Shown: piece by piece, positions 32,927 to 43,640 of the stretch | Layout of the letters: every line of letters begins with the position of its first letter | Position numbering within the stretch: the first letter of the stretch is position 1 | Assembly: GCF_029931775.1 (NCBI RefSeq) | Contig: NC_079321.1 | Coordinates: 15,830,501-15,894,500 of the forward strand | From: Euleptes europaea | Taxonomy: Eukaryota > Chordata > Lepidosauria > Squamata > Sphaerodactylidae | Direction: 5' to 3' | DNA: 64,000 nt | Notes under the pieces: generated by a model | Told to the model about the DNA's origin: nothing | Databases searched by the model: none | The model's input: the letters and a program-made list of their open reading frames with translations, nothing else | Program-made: the position numbers and the translations under genes

Positions 32927-34303
32927 TTTGCCCCCCCAACACACAAACACACACATTCTTTACACGTGAATAGCAGGATTTGTGTCAATACGCAACAGTC
33001 CCTCTGTCACATCTTCTCTGGCCCTCCGTTGGTCCTAACTAAAACAGATGGCCTGTCTATGTTCTCTGATGGGGCAAATATCAGCTGGGGAGGATCAGAT
33101 ACTAGATGGGAAATGGCACCGAGAAGAAGGATTAACTCCTCCAAAGGATTAGGGCTGCTGCCAAGAAAAAAGGAAAGCCTCATAAAGATCTCAGCTGCTC
33201 ATCCCAGGTCTCCTTGTTGTGTTCCTGTGCATCTATTGCTGAGAGAAGTTGGCACAGCACAACAGATGCTGTCTGGGGCCTGGAGAGGGGTCAGGCTCAC
33301 TATTTGCCTTACCTCTCCTCCCCCCCAGCTCCTACAGAGCCTCTATGCCACTATACCCAAGTGAAGTATTTGCCCTGTGCTTGGAAGATGCAGCGCCAGA
33401 GCGGGCAGAATAGCAAGTAAATGAGAAGCCCCTGCTTATGCAGAATGAAATCAAAACTCCCCTCAGCCCACTGAACCTGCAGTGTGATTGGTGTGAACAG
33501 CACTTTGGAAGTTTCATCTTCTCTGATGGCAACATCGGAATGCAATCTGCTGATTGGAAAATAACCCTGTCAGTTACGCAGCCTGCTGAGTCACTCTCCT
33601 CCTTCCTTCTGATCTTGAACTCTAACAAACAGACAGGTGCCAGAATAATAGCCAGATATGAAGAGTTCTGAATACGAATGCCATGCATTTCCCCCCAGCC
33701 TGATTAATGGTAGTTGTATTAGAAATCTTCAGATCTTACCATTATTCTGGCACCTGAATTTCAGGTGGAATTACTTATGACAACTATATTAGCAAAAGGG
33801 CCGTTTTTGTTCAGGTCTTGAACCTACTCTACCTAAAACATGAGTAACATTGAACTGCCTGAGCAGGGTTGCTGTGAGCCAGACTCTATTCGCAGACACC
33901 TAAACTGAATGGGATTGTGCAATTGACCCTAATAGAAGAACCAAAATATCGTAGAGCTGGAAGGAATCTCAAGATCGTATTATGCTTCACACATTACTCC
34001 TTTCGTATTCATTTGCAGATTCCTGTCGACATTCTTTACTCAAAGAAAAATGAGAATAAAGCAATGAGCTGAAAATTCAGTACTAACAAGCAGGGAACAT
34101 GCAAGGACTTGCAGGAGAGTCTGGAGGCTTCCACACAGTTGTGTGACATCAAATCATCTGGTAGCCACCAGTGCACCTGGGTGAGTCATGCAAAGTCAAT
34201 GGTGGTATGTTGCCTGGTGGTTGCTGCTGGGCCTCATGAGTCCTTCCTCCAGGGCAGGAGGCAGGGGAACAGGTGTGGCCCGGGAGACCGAAATAACCCT
34301 GGA
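32927..34303. other. Intergenic, repeat-poor
   Basis: Unique-looking apart from a possible CR1 scrap at 33944. The segment 33440-33700 is repeat-free and a candidate conserved element. Confidence 0.5.
33944..33992 (-). mobile_element. Possible CR1 3' tail scrap, minus
   Basis: CGTAGAGCTGGAAGGAATCT resembles the inverted CR1 tail (TAGAGTTGGAAGGGACC). Too short for certainty. Confidence 0.35.
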
Positions 34304-34437
34304 AATGGGCCTGTCCCCTCTCCCCCCTGCCTTTTACTGACAGAAATCAAGGTTTGAAGGCTGGCAATATTGTTGTGGTTGCCTAGCAACGGCCACTATA
34401 GCCACTGAGAGGGCATTCATTTCTTAAAGGTACAGGT
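34304..34437 (+). repeat. Unassigned dispersed repeat with X-box-like site
   Basis: Matches 55283-55442 in opposite orientation: GAAGGCTGGCAATATT, then GTTGCCTAGCAAC (34378-34390), then TTCTTAAAGGTACAGG. Family not recognised. Confidence 0.7.
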
Positions 34438-34506
34438 TCTGCTTTTCTTTTTTTTACGGGAGGTTAATCCCCAATTATTCCCCCCTTAGATTTTAGATAT
34501 TTTTGC

Positions 34507-34512
<6 letters not shown>

Positions 34513-34556
<44 letters not shown>
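34513..34556. repeat. GA microsatellite
   Basis: About 21 GA units following an A run. Confidence 0.95.
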
Positions 34557-34559
<3 letters not shown>

Positions 34560-35045
34560 GGCCACATTAAGAATTAGATATGCTGATCCGAGGCTGAGGA
34601 AAGATCAAAGGGGGTGCCACAGAGTGTAGAAAGAAAAGTCAGGTCATGTTAGAGAGAAGCTGATAGCCTTTTCTTTAGCCAGCAATACATATTTACAAAG
34701 TTCAAGGATTAGACCGGGTCTATGACAATCTCAGCATTCCACCAGACTGCCATCTGCTGAGTTTTTGAGGTAAGCAATACAAACTCCCACAATGGTCCAC
34801 AAATGCTTCATTTTACTCCTTTCCCTACAAGAAATGGAAGGTAAATACAAAGAGGCGGGTGGTGGAAGTTTCATCTTCACACTTTTGCTTCTCTCTCAGG
34901 TTGTGAGGTGGCTCATGCGCTAGGTAGCCTAAGGGCGGTAGGTAGCCTAGGTAGCCTAGGGCGGCAGAGGCAGAAGGGTGCCAACCAGCCATTCGCCCCC
35001 CTCCAGTGGCATCTGGGTCTGCTGTGGCAAGCGACAGCCCAGGAG

Positions 35046-35268
35046 TAGGGTTTCTAGCTGCTGCCCCCGGCCACTCGCAGGAGGTCAGCGGGTAGGACTG
35101 CAAGATCCAGGCTGGAAAACTGCTGGAGATTTGGGGGTGAAACTCAGTGGGGTACAGTGCCATACAGTCAACTCTCCAAAGCAGCCATTTTCTCCAGGGA
35201 AACTGATATCTGTAGTCAGCTGTAATTCCGTGGGATCCCCAGGCCCCACCTGGAGGTTGTAGTCTCTA
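35046..35268 (+). mobile_element. B-long hAT MITE
   Basis: Heads at about 35046 and 35093 (TAGGACTGCAAGATCCAGG), then the GGAGATTTGGGGGTG body to GTAGTCTCTA. Diverged. Confidence 0.65.
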
Positions 35269-35367
35269 CCCAGGTGGCACCTCCTGGCCCTGTTAGGTGG
35301 CTGTGGGGATGTGCTGTTTATCTCCTTCCCTATTTTCGGGTGTGTGGATCCAGCCAATCTTCTTTCT

Positions 35368-35585
35368 TAGGGTTGTCAACCCCAAGTTGGGAAATTCCTG
35401 GAGATTTCGGGGATGGAACCCAGGGAAAGTGGGGTTTGAGGAGGGTAGGGATCTCAGCTGGGTATGATGCCATACAATTCACCCTCCAAAGCAGCCATTT
35501 TCTCCAGGGGAACTGACCGCTGTACTTGGATATCAGGTGTAATTCCAGAAGATCTCCAGGCCCCATGTGGAGGCTGGCAACTCTA
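35368..35585 (+). mobile_element. B-subtype hAT MITE
   Basis: TAGGGTTGTCAACCCCAAG to GGCTGGCAACTCTA with the complete B body, including GCCATACAATTCACCCTCC. Confidence 0.8.
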
Positions 35586-35792
35586 TTTTCTACGCACTGA
35601 AGGACAAAGAAGGTGGGTTGTGGCTTCCTTCCCCAGTGGGGTAGGTAGCAGCTAAGGGTGGAGAGAGTGTGAGCTTGCCTAGAGGGCATCAAAAGTGCTT
35701 GGTAGGGTTGCCAAACTCCTCCTGCTTCCTCGAATGGCCCCTGCCTTTTAAGTTTCCTTCTCTTTTGCCATTTATTTCTTCCCATAGCCATG

Positions 35793-36037
35793 TAGGGTTG
35801 CCAGTTCCCCCCTGGCCACCAGTGGGAGATGAAGGGGTAGGATTGCTAGATCCAAGTTGGGAAACTCCTGGAGATTTGAGGGTGGAGCCTGGGGAGGACA
35901 GAGACCTCAGTGGGGTACGATGCCATAGACTCCTCCATCCAGAGCATCCATTTTCTCCAGGGGAAAGGATCTCTGTAGTCTGGAGATACTGCAATTCCGG
36001 GGGATCCCCAGGTCCCACCTGGAGGCTGGCATCCCTA
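35793..36037 (+). mobile_element. B-long hAT MITE with perfect target duplication
   Basis: Two heads (35793 and about 35837) and the full body to GGCTGGCATCCCTA. It is flanked by a perfect 8-bp TAGCCATG (35785-35792 and 36038-36045), showing that the double-headed 245-bp form transposed as a unit. A short related fragment starts near 35703. Confidence 0.92.
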
Positions 36038-36214
36038 TAGCCATGCCAAAACTGAGGCCCTGTGGGATTTAAAAGCCCCAGCTCAGAGATCCAGCTCCAC
36101 CCAATGCCTTGCCAGAGCCCAAGAGCCTGTGACCCCATGCTAGGCAGCAGCATGACCATCTGCAGCTCTTAAGCCACCCTGCCTGCTTGGCCTGCTCTCT
36201 CACTGGACCTTCCC

Positions 36215-36686
36215 AGGTGTAGTGGTTAAGAGTGGTGGTTTGGAGTGGTGGACTCTGATCTGGAGAACCGGGTTGGTTTCCCCATTCCTCCACCTGAAGC
36301 CAGCTGGGTGACCTTGGGCTAGTCACAGCTCTCTTAGAGCTCTCTCAGCCCCACCTCCCTCACAGGGTGTCTGTTGTGGGTAGGGTTGCCAGGTCCCTCT
36401 TCCCCACTGACGGGATATTTTTGGGGCGGAGCCTGAGGAGGGCGGGGTTTGGGGAAGGGAGGGACTTCAATGCCATAGAGTCCAATTGCCACAGCGGCCA
36501 TTTTTCTCCAGGTGATCTGATCTCTATTGGCTGGAGATCAGTTGAATTAGCAGGAGATCTCTTGCTACTACCTGGCAGTTGGCAACCCTAGTTGTGGTGA
36601 GGGGAAGGGAAGGTGATTGTAAGCTGGTTTGATTCTCCCTTAACTGGTAGAGAAAGTCGGCATATAAAAACCAACTCCTCCTCCTC
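36215..36686 (+). mobile_element. tRNA-derived SINE split by a hAT MITE
   Basis: 36215-36380 and 36591-36686 join into one copy; the MITE 36381-36590 interrupts it with an 8-bp duplication. Confidence 0.9.
36381..36590 (+). mobile_element. A-subtype hAT MITE inside a tRNA-derived SINE
   Basis: Flanked by GTTGTGGG (36373-36380) and GTTGTGGT (36591-36598), seven of eight matching. It splits the SINE copy at 36215-36686, so it is younger than that SINE. Confidence 0.92.
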
Positions 36687-37016
36687 TCTGCCAAGCCAGT
36701 GACTGAGAGCCTGCCACCGGGCCCAGCCCCTGCTGGAGCGGCCCCAGGCTCCTCTGCTGGCTCAGCTTTCTTACTGGCCTAGAGCCACCACAATGCAGCA
36801 CAGGAGATGTCCAGAAATGATCAACACTTAGTTGAATCAAAATGCAGAAGTAACCCTAGCTGGAATGTGGAATTTGGGGGACTCCTTCCAGCTACAAATT
36901 TATGGGGATTTCTTTTATTTCAAGGTCATACAGAGAAAGCTGAACTGCAGATTAGCATGTGAAGGTATGTTTGCCTGAGTGCAGGAGACCCACAGACAAA
37001 TGCTCTAGGATTGCCT

Positions 37017-37326
37017 GCGTGGTGTAGTGGTTAAGAGCGGTGGTTACTAGCGGTGGACTGTAATCTGGAGAACCGGGTTTGATTTCCCACTCCTCCACAT
37101 GAGTTGCAGACTCTTAATCTGGTGAATTGGATTTGTTTCCCCACTCCTTCACATGAAGCCAGCTGGGTGACCTTGGGCTAGTCACAGCTCTCTTAGAGCT
37201 CTCTCAGCCCCACCTACCTCACAGGGTGTCTGTTGGGCGGAGGGGAAAGGAAGGTGATTGTAAGCTGGTTTGATTTTTCCTTAAGTGGTAGAGAAAGTCG
37301 TCATATAAAAACCAACTCTTCTTCTA
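37017..37326 (+). mobile_element. tRNA-derived SINE
   Basis: GCGTGGTGTAGTGGTTAAGA head to CATATAAAAACCAACTCTTC tail; full length with duplicated head. Confidence 0.92.
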
Positions 37327-37756
37327 GGATTGCCAGCCTTCAGGGGCCCTGGAGATCTCTTGGAATTACAACAGATCTCCAGACTACTGAGTTCCAATCC
37401 TCTGAAGAAAATGGCTGCTTTGGAAGGTGGAGTCTATAGCATTCTACCTAGGGTTGCCAACCTCCGGTAGTAGCTGGAGATCTCCTGCTATTACAACTGA
37501 TCTCCAGCCAATTTATATCAGTTCCCCTGGAGAAAATGGCCGCTTTGGCAATTGGACTCTATGGCATTGAAGCCCTCCCCTCCCAAACCCCATCCTCCTC
37601 AGCTCTGCCCCAAAAACCTCCTGCCAGTGGCAAAGAGGGACCTGGCAACCCTAATTCTACCCCACAGAGGCCTTCCCCATCTCCAAACCTTGCAATCTTC
37701 AGGCTCTACCCCCAAATCTCCAGGCATTTCCCAACCCAGCCCTATTGGCAGCCCTA
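37325..37756 (-). mobile_element. B-subtype hAT MITE (minus) hosting an A copy
   Basis: Parts 37325-37448 and 37654-37756 form one minus-oriented B copy ending TTGGCAGCCCTA. It abuts the tail of the SINE at 37017-37326. Confidence 0.8.
37449..37653 (-). mobile_element. A-subtype hAT MITE with perfect target duplication
   Basis: Perfect 8-bp flanks ATTCTACC (37441-37448 and 37654-37661), inside a B-subtype copy of the same orientation. Confidence 0.94.
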
Positions 37757-37789
37757 TTAGGAACTGTTTGCTAACAGCACTGTCTCCCC

Positions 37790-38100
37790 TTCTCTAAAAT
37801 AGTCTTGTGCTCTAGAGTATATTTCATTTACCCTGGTGAAATACAAAATTGCAGGAAATTTGCATGCAACTGATGCAAATAAAATTGATTGCAGCCCAAA
37901 TAGCTTTCTAATTTCCGCTCTCTGTGGTTGCAGACCACATTTAATGGTAACAATCTGCATTCAGTTAAATGATTTCCCCCCACCTCACAGGAACAATTAT
38001 TTGGAAAACAGTTTGCTGACACATTCAGGCAATATTTTCAATCCCATTAGGATTGTTTTATTTAGATTGAGTGGATGCTGTCTCTAGCCCCACTGCAGTT
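37790..38100. other. Candidate conserved non-coding element
   Basis: Repeat-free, with octamer-like ATTTGCAT (37857-37864) and several ATTA/TAAT core motifs (AACAATTATTTGG near 37991). Conservation is inferred from texture only. Confidence 0.3.
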
Positions 38101-38502
38101 ACCCGATTGCAAACCATTCCCTCCAGCTCAGCAACTCATCTCCTAATACCAGGTAGATAGATGCATATGGTACAATGCAGAGAGGGGGAAATACTGTTCA
38201 CATTGCCAGAGTACTCTTAGCACCTGTTTGTAGTCCTGGTATTCAGAGTAGGGTCATCCTGGGTGCAAGCTGATTTAGATCAGGGGTCTCCAACGTGGCA
38301 CCTGTGGGTGCTGTGGCCCCCGCCAATTAATTTTTTGGCGCCCACCAAGTGTTTTGAGAATGCGGGTGGGGCCAGGTGAGGCTTCAGCCAAGCAGGGCTT
38401 CTGATTGGACACTGGAGATCTGATGGAATGTGCAGATTAAAATAAAATTATTTTGGCAATAGCTGCCACTACAGTGTTGATTTTTTTCTCTCACATTCTC
38501 AT

Positions 38503-38632
38503 AAGAACATAAGAAAGGCCACACTGGATCAGACCAAGATCCATCAAGTCCAGCAGTCTGTTCACACAGTGGCCAACCAGGTGCCTCTAGGAAGCCCAAA
38601 AACAAGACAACTGCAGCAGCATTGCCCTGACA
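38503..38632 (-). mobile_element. CR1-type LINE 3' end, minus
   Basis: Starts CATAAGAACATAAGAAAGGC and runs through CAGCAGTCTGTTCACACAGT. Inserted in the hAT element 38281-39952. Confidence 0.8.
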
Positions 38633-38687
38633 ACCTTGGCAACCCTAGACAGGACCTGACGGCCCTAGATGGAACACACTAGTATAT

Positions 38688-38750
38688 CTGCTTTGTTTTT
38701 GGTCAGTTCCCTAAGAGTCCCCAACCAGACCCAAAGAGTGCCATAAGCTA
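38688..38750 (+). repeat. Short dispersed repeat (pair with 51970-52040)
   Basis: GTATATCTGCTTTGTTTTTG and AAGAGTCCCCAACCAGACCC recur inverted at 51970-52040, where GGTCTGGTTGGGGACTCTTA is seen. Confidence 0.6.
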
Positions 38751-39309
38751 TGTGCACTACTTGGGAGTAAATCCCATGGATGCTGCTCCCTACCAAGGTT
38801 AACTTCATCCCCAATAGAACTTTGATTATTCTGCCAACGTATCTATTTTTAACACTTTGATTGATTGATATAAATCAATCAGTGATGTCGACAGTTCATA
38901 ATTCCTTGATCTGACTGGAATACAAATGTTAGCAAGTCATAATGCTCATCTTCAGTACAAGGAGAACATTACAGCCCTGTATTCTACTCTGCCTCAGATT
39001 GGAACAGGGACCAAAACAGTACACCTCCCTTACTCTCGGCCACAAACTTAATGGCTGCTGTCCCCCTCCTCTGAGTGGCAGGGGGAGGCTGTTCACCCCA
39101 GTCATGGGAGGAATATCAGGTAAAGCAACTGGGGAAAGGGATGAATTCCTGCTGTAGTCAAAATATCATTTGCAGTTCCTGGATCCAGGAAGGACCCAAA
39201 ACACATACTACCACCATCTAAATTTCAGGTACCTTTGACCTGAATATGTTTTATAGCTTCGCACTACAGGACATAGAAGAAATCCAATATTAACAGAGGG
39301 GAAAGCTCC

Positions 39310-39525
39310 TGTGTGTGTGTGTGTGTGTAAAGTGCCGTCAAGTAGCAGCCAACTTATGGCGGCCCCTTTTTGGGGTTTTCATGGCAAGAGACTAACAGAG
39401 GTAGTTTGCCAGTGCCTTCCTCTGCACAGCAACCCTGGTCTTCCTTGGTGGTCTCCCATCCAAATACTAACCAGGGCTGACCCTGCTTAGCTTCTGAGAT
39501 CTGATGAGATCAGGCTAGCCAAGCT
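39310..39525 (-). mobile_element. 5S rRNA-derived SINE, minus
   Basis: TG run, AAAGTGCCGTCAAGTAGCAG, and AGCTTCTGAGATCTGATGAG. Inserted in the interval between two CR1 ends inside the hAT element 38281-39952. Confidence 0.88.
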
Positions 39526-39567
39526 CCTAGGCAGAACCAAATTTGGCACAGGTATGGCAGAAGGTGG

Positions 39568-39795
39568 AAGTTCAGGACATAAGGACATAAGAAAGGCCAT
39601 GCTGGATCAGAACAAGTTCCATCCAGTCCAGCAGTCTGTTCACAGTGGCCAACCAGGTGCCTCTAGGAAGCCACAAACAAGACAACTGCAGCAGCACCAT
39701 CCTGCCTGTGTTCCCCAGCACCTAATATATTAGGCATGCTCCTCTGACCCTGGAGATAACCAGAGGAGAATCTCCTTTCCCCCAGTGTATTTTAA
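39568..39795 (-). mobile_element. CR1-type LINE 3' end, minus
   Basis: Starts GGACATAAGGACATAAGAAA, same subfamily and orientation as 38503-38632 but longer, reaching CCTGGAGATAACC and the following block. Also inside the hAT element. Confidence 0.8.
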
Positions 39796-40616
39796 ACCCA
39801 TTATTCCTCTTGTCCCCTGCACTTGGGCATCCTCTGTGTTTGGGGGGGGAGGGGGCTCCGCCTCCGGTGGCAGCCATTTTTGTGGTTGCGCTTTCCGCCC
39901 TGCGTCAGAATCCCGAAGGTGCCCACTGACTCAAAAAGGTCGGGGACCCCTGATTTAGATCCTTCACAATAACTTATTTTTCTGAAGTAAGAATTGGTGG
40001 CCCGAACATTATGTCTCTTCAATGCTTCAGGCTGCTTCCCATCATAAAGCCAGATGTAACAAATTTGGTCTGCTTATTTGTAGTCTCCCCATCTCTCTTC
40101 AGTAAGCCTTTTATACCTTTACTTTCTAATGTTCCCATGGCTTCCCTTGCTGGTTTTCTGCTTCTGATATATTCTGTAAAGTTCCTGCCATTTGTCCTAA
40201 TGCTTGTAGCACTGCAATCCCTTTTTTTCCTTTTCTTGTCTTACTGCTGTCTTGCATTTGTTTGCCAGAGTCTGTGCTACTTCAGTTCCCCCACACACCC
40301 TTCCTAAAGGCAGCCTTCTTGCCTTTTATGGCTTTCGTTCCTCCACTTGTTAACCGTGCCAGCTTCTTCTTAGCATTGTTTCTACCATAAAGCTGAAAAT
40401 TAAGGAGGGACAGCTCAGGGGACATCTACAGACATGTAGCCCAGACTTGTAGAGGCAGAGCAAAGAAAAGTAAAGTTCCTGAGGCTGTGGAACTGACAAG
40501 AGATGCCTACAGCAAATTAAAGGGCTTCTTCAGGTAAGAGAGAGAGAGAGTGGGAGAGCAGGCTGAATCTCTTGCAAAGGAATATGTGGGACACCTTAAG
40601 AACAGCCAGGATAGCC

Positions 40617-40830
40617 CTGATGTGGATAGCATAGGCTAGCTCGATTTTACCAGACCTCAGAGCTAAGCAGGGTCAACCCTGGTCAATATTTGGATGGGAG
40701 ACCACCAAGGAATACTACGGTCACTGTGCAGAGGCAGGCAATGGCAAAACCACCTCTGAATGTCTCTTGCCTTGAAAACCTCACAGGGTCATCATAAGCC
40801 AGCTGTGAGTTGATGGCAAAAAAAAAGACC
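40617..40830 (+). mobile_element. 5S rRNA-derived SINE
   Basis: ATAGGCTAGCTCGATTTTAC and AATATTTGGATGGGAGACCA (5S-like), tail GCTGTGAGTTGATGGC then poly-A. Confidence 0.88.
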
Positions 40831-41039
40831 CCAGCCAGGACTCTACCATGTAGTGTGGCATTAATTATCTCTCTGACTATTTTGACCTACGGAGGGAATT
40901 GTCTTTCTCCCCCCACCCCATCCTGTAGTTAAAGGGGTGAGGTGGGGTTGCCAGTTCTAGGTTAGGAAATTTCTGCGGGTTTGGGGTGGAGCCTGAGGAA
41001 GGGAGGGTTGAGACCTCAGCAGGGTTTAATGCCATAGAG

Positions 41040-41218
41040 CAGGGGTGGCGAACTCATTTGTTACGAGGGCCGGATATGACACAAATGGTCGGGCCAGGCC
41101 ATGCCTCGCCAGCCCAGATCAGGACTGGGGTGTGTGGCTGCCTTGGCTGGCTCACAGGCTGGATAAGAACTCTCAAGGGGCTGGATCCGGCCCGCGGGCC
41201 ATATGTTTGACACCCCTG
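41040..41218. mobile_element. Small hAT MITE (CAGGGGTGGCGAACTC ends), 179 bp
   Basis: Ends CAGGGGTGGCGAACTC and GTTTGACACCCCTG, with a perfect 8-bp duplication CCATAGAG at 41032-41039 and 41219-41226. It lies inside a TAGGGTTGCC-family element (40943-41611). It contains the GGGCCGGATATGAC and CCGCGGGCCATATG blocks I associate with common lizard hAT MITEs. There is no coding content. Confidence 0.92.
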
Positions 41219-41283
41219 CCATAGAGTCTACCCTCCAATGTAGCCATTTTCTCCAGGGGAGCTGATCTCTGTACTTTGGTAAC

Positions 41284-41580
41284 AGGTAAAGGTAATCCCC
41301 AGTGCAAGCACCGGGTCATTCCTGACCCATGGGGGGACGTCACATCCCGACGTTTACTAGGCAGACTGTGTTTACGGGGTAGTTTGCCATTGCCTTCCCC
41401 AGTCATCTTCCCTTTACCCCCAGCAAGCTGGGTGCTCATTTCACCGACCTCGGAAGGATGGAAGGCTGAGTCGACCTTGAGCCGGCTACCTGAAACCAAC
41501 TTCTGTCGGGATCGAGCTCAGGTCGTGAGCAGAGCTTGGACTGCAGTGCTGCAGCTTTCCACTCTGCGCCACGGGGAGAT
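41284..41580 (-). mobile_element. tRNA-derived SINE (TAAAGGTA-type), minus
   Basis: Read on the minus strand: CCCCGTGGCGCAGAGTGG head with GAGCTCGATCCCGAC B box, ending in TTACCTTTACCTG. GATCTCTGTACTTTG at left and GATCTCTGACTTTAC at right look like its target duplication, within the MITE 40943-41611. Confidence 0.85.
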
Positions 41581-42264
41581 CTCTGACTTTACCTGGAGGT
41601 GAGCAGCCCTAGGGTGAGGTGGGAGACCAATGAGATGAGGAACCTGTACCCCATCCATGTGAGAAGCCAAGCCTGTTCGGAGAAGTGTCTAGAAACCCAC
41701 ATTTTTTTTCCTTTCAAAGCCATTTGCTGGAGGAACGGTTCATCACTGAAGACGAGTTTCCATTGTAAGCTGTTGTGGTGTTTAAAAAAAAAAAATCTCC
41801 GCCTCCGTTTGTAAAGACATTTATACCTTGAAAGACAACCTCATTTGAAACTCCTCCGTTCCATTTTCCAGCCAGGCTTTCTGCAGAGCTTCCTCCTCAA
41901 AGTGCTGGTGGCCATGTTTCTCCCCCCTGAGTTGCTATGGCTACATCAAGGCTCAGAAAAGGGAGATGCCGATTTTGTAGTCCAACAGGGATTTTTTCTT
42001 TTTACTATTTGGGAAGTGGTGAAATTTTCTTAAATTGCAGAGTGAAGAAAAGATAAAAAGATTTTCACTGAGGTTTCTGTTGTTGGCAGGATATAGGTTG
42101 TCATTTTCCTTCCTTTTCTGGGTTCGTCCGCTCCAGATTGTTGCCATTTGTAAAGCATTCTTTTACTCATTTTTTAAGGGAATGGGCAATAATCAGGCAC
42201 CTGCAAGAAGGAGGGGGCTTCTGGGGGCTTCTCTCTGTCTCTGCCACACTGCTTCTGGCCTCCC

Positions 42265-42639
42265 GAGGGTTGCTAGGTCCCCACCCCTGGCCATCGGCAA
42301 GGGATGGGGAGTAGGGTTGCCAGATCCAGGTTGGGAAACTTCTGGAAAGTTGGGGAATACCTGGAGATTTTGAGGGTGGAGAGGGGGCTTGGAGAGGGGA
42401 AGGGCTTCAATGCCATAAAGTCCAATCAGCCATTTTCTCCAGGGGAACTGATCTCTGTCTCCTGAAGATCAGTTGTAATAGCGGGATATCTCCTGCCACC
42501 ACCTGGAGGCTGGCAACCCCAGTCATAGACTCCACCCTCCAGAGCATCTGTTTTCTCCAGGAGAACTGATCTCTGTGGTCTGAGGATGAGCTGTAATTCT
42601 GGGGGGTCCCCAGGTCCCACCTGCAGGCGGGCATACCTA
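42265..42639 (+). mobile_element. B-long hAT MITE with internal A-type segment
   Basis: Perfect 8-bp flanks GGCCTCCC (42257-42264 and 42640-42647). Inside is an A-type segment (about 42340-42520) ending GGCTGGCAACCCCA, before the B body resumes at CATAGACTCCACCCTCC. Nested insertion or recombination; the inner left end is unclear. Confidence 0.85.
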
Positions 42640-43125
42640 GGCCTCCCCCTCCCCAATTTGTTGCTCCAGCTCTCCTCACCTACTCTTGTTGCCTCCCTGT
42701 TGCCCGATCACACCAATTGTTTTGCACATCTTTTTTTCTATGGCAGCCCATAATGCTTCCCAAGCTCTGCAAGGTTTTCTTTTTGTGGCATCTGCACATG
42801 CACAGGCATGATCATTAACTTGGATGAAGTAACCCTAAAAATTTGTATTTTTTAAAGTAAGATTATTCTGCAAACTTAGGGGGAGAAAACAGGTTTGCAG
42901 AACCCTAAATGGTAGTCATGGCTGGCCTCTTTACACAGATTTGTTCATCTGCATGAAGCCCAACCTCTGGCTAGGAGATATTGTGATAAAATGGGAAAAT
43001 AAATCCTGCTGTATTTTTCAAAAGATCCAGAAGATGGCAATAAAGATTTCTGCAACAACACGTCAGAAGCCAGAAACTTCCTTTCTGTGCTCCTCCACAG
43101 CTAGCTGTTTGGCTAGGATTGCCAA

Positions 43126-43334
43126 TAAGGTTGCCAACCTCCCGGCACTAGCTGGAGATCTCCTGCTATTACATCTGATCTTCAGCCGATAGAGATCAGT
43201 TCACCTTAAGAGAATGGCTGCTTTGGCAATTGGACTCTATGGCATTGAAGTCCCTCCCCTCCCCAAACCCTCCCCTCCTCAGACTCCGCCCAAAAAATCT
43301 CCAGGTATTTCCCAACCCAGAGCTGGCAACCCTA
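43126..43334 (-). mobile_element. Mosaic A/B hAT MITE with perfect target duplication
   Basis: Perfect 8-bp flanks ATTGCCAA (43118-43125 and 43335-43342). The left two thirds are A-subtype, while the right end (GGTATTTCCCAACCCAGAGC) is B-subtype, so the transposing copy was itself a recombinant. Confidence 0.93.
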
Positions 43335-43351
43335 ATTGCCAACCTCTAGGT

Positions 43352-43640
43352 AGAAGAAGAGTTGGTTTTTATATGCCGACTTTCTCTACCACTTAAAGAA
43401 GAATCAAACTGGTTTACAATCACCTTCCCTTCCCCTCCCCACAACAGAGAGAGAGCTCTAAGAGAGCTGTGACTAGCCCAAGGTCACCCAGCTGGCTTCA
43501 TGTGGATGAATGGGGAAACCAACCCGGTTCACCAGACTAGCCGCCGCTCCTGTGGAGGAATGGAGAATCAAACCTGGTTCTCTGGATTAGAGTCCACCGC
43601 TCCAAACCGCTGCTCTTAACTACCACATCACGCTGGCTCT
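43352..43640 (-). mobile_element. tRNA-derived SINE, minus, inside a hAT MITE
   Basis: AGAAGAAGAGTTGGTTTTTA tail to CACATCACGCTGGCTCT head. Flanks CTCTAGGTAG and CTCCAAGTAG suggest a target duplication in the MITE 43114-43860. Confidence 0.88.

Larger units (their letters stand above)
38281..39952. mobile_element. hAT-type element (CAGGGGTCTCC ends) interrupted by later insertions
   Basis: Starts CAGGGGTCTCCAACGTGG and ends GGTCGGGGACCCCTG, with a perfect 8-bp duplication ATTTAGAT at 38273-38280 and 39953-39960. Only about 220 bases at the left and 125 at the right belong to the hAT element. The middle (about 38503-39827) holds two minus-strand CR1 ends, a minus-strand 5S-derived SINE and unassigned DNA, so the hAT insertion is the oldest event here. 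Confidence 0.88.
40943..41611 (+). mobile_element. B-subtype hAT MITE containing a second hAT MITE and a SINE
   Basis: Perfect 8-bp flanks GGGTGAGG (40935-40942 and 41612-41619). The MITE itself is 40943-41039, 41219-41283 and about 41580-41611. A 179-bp hAT MITE and a tRNA-derived SINE were inserted later. Confidence 0.9.
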
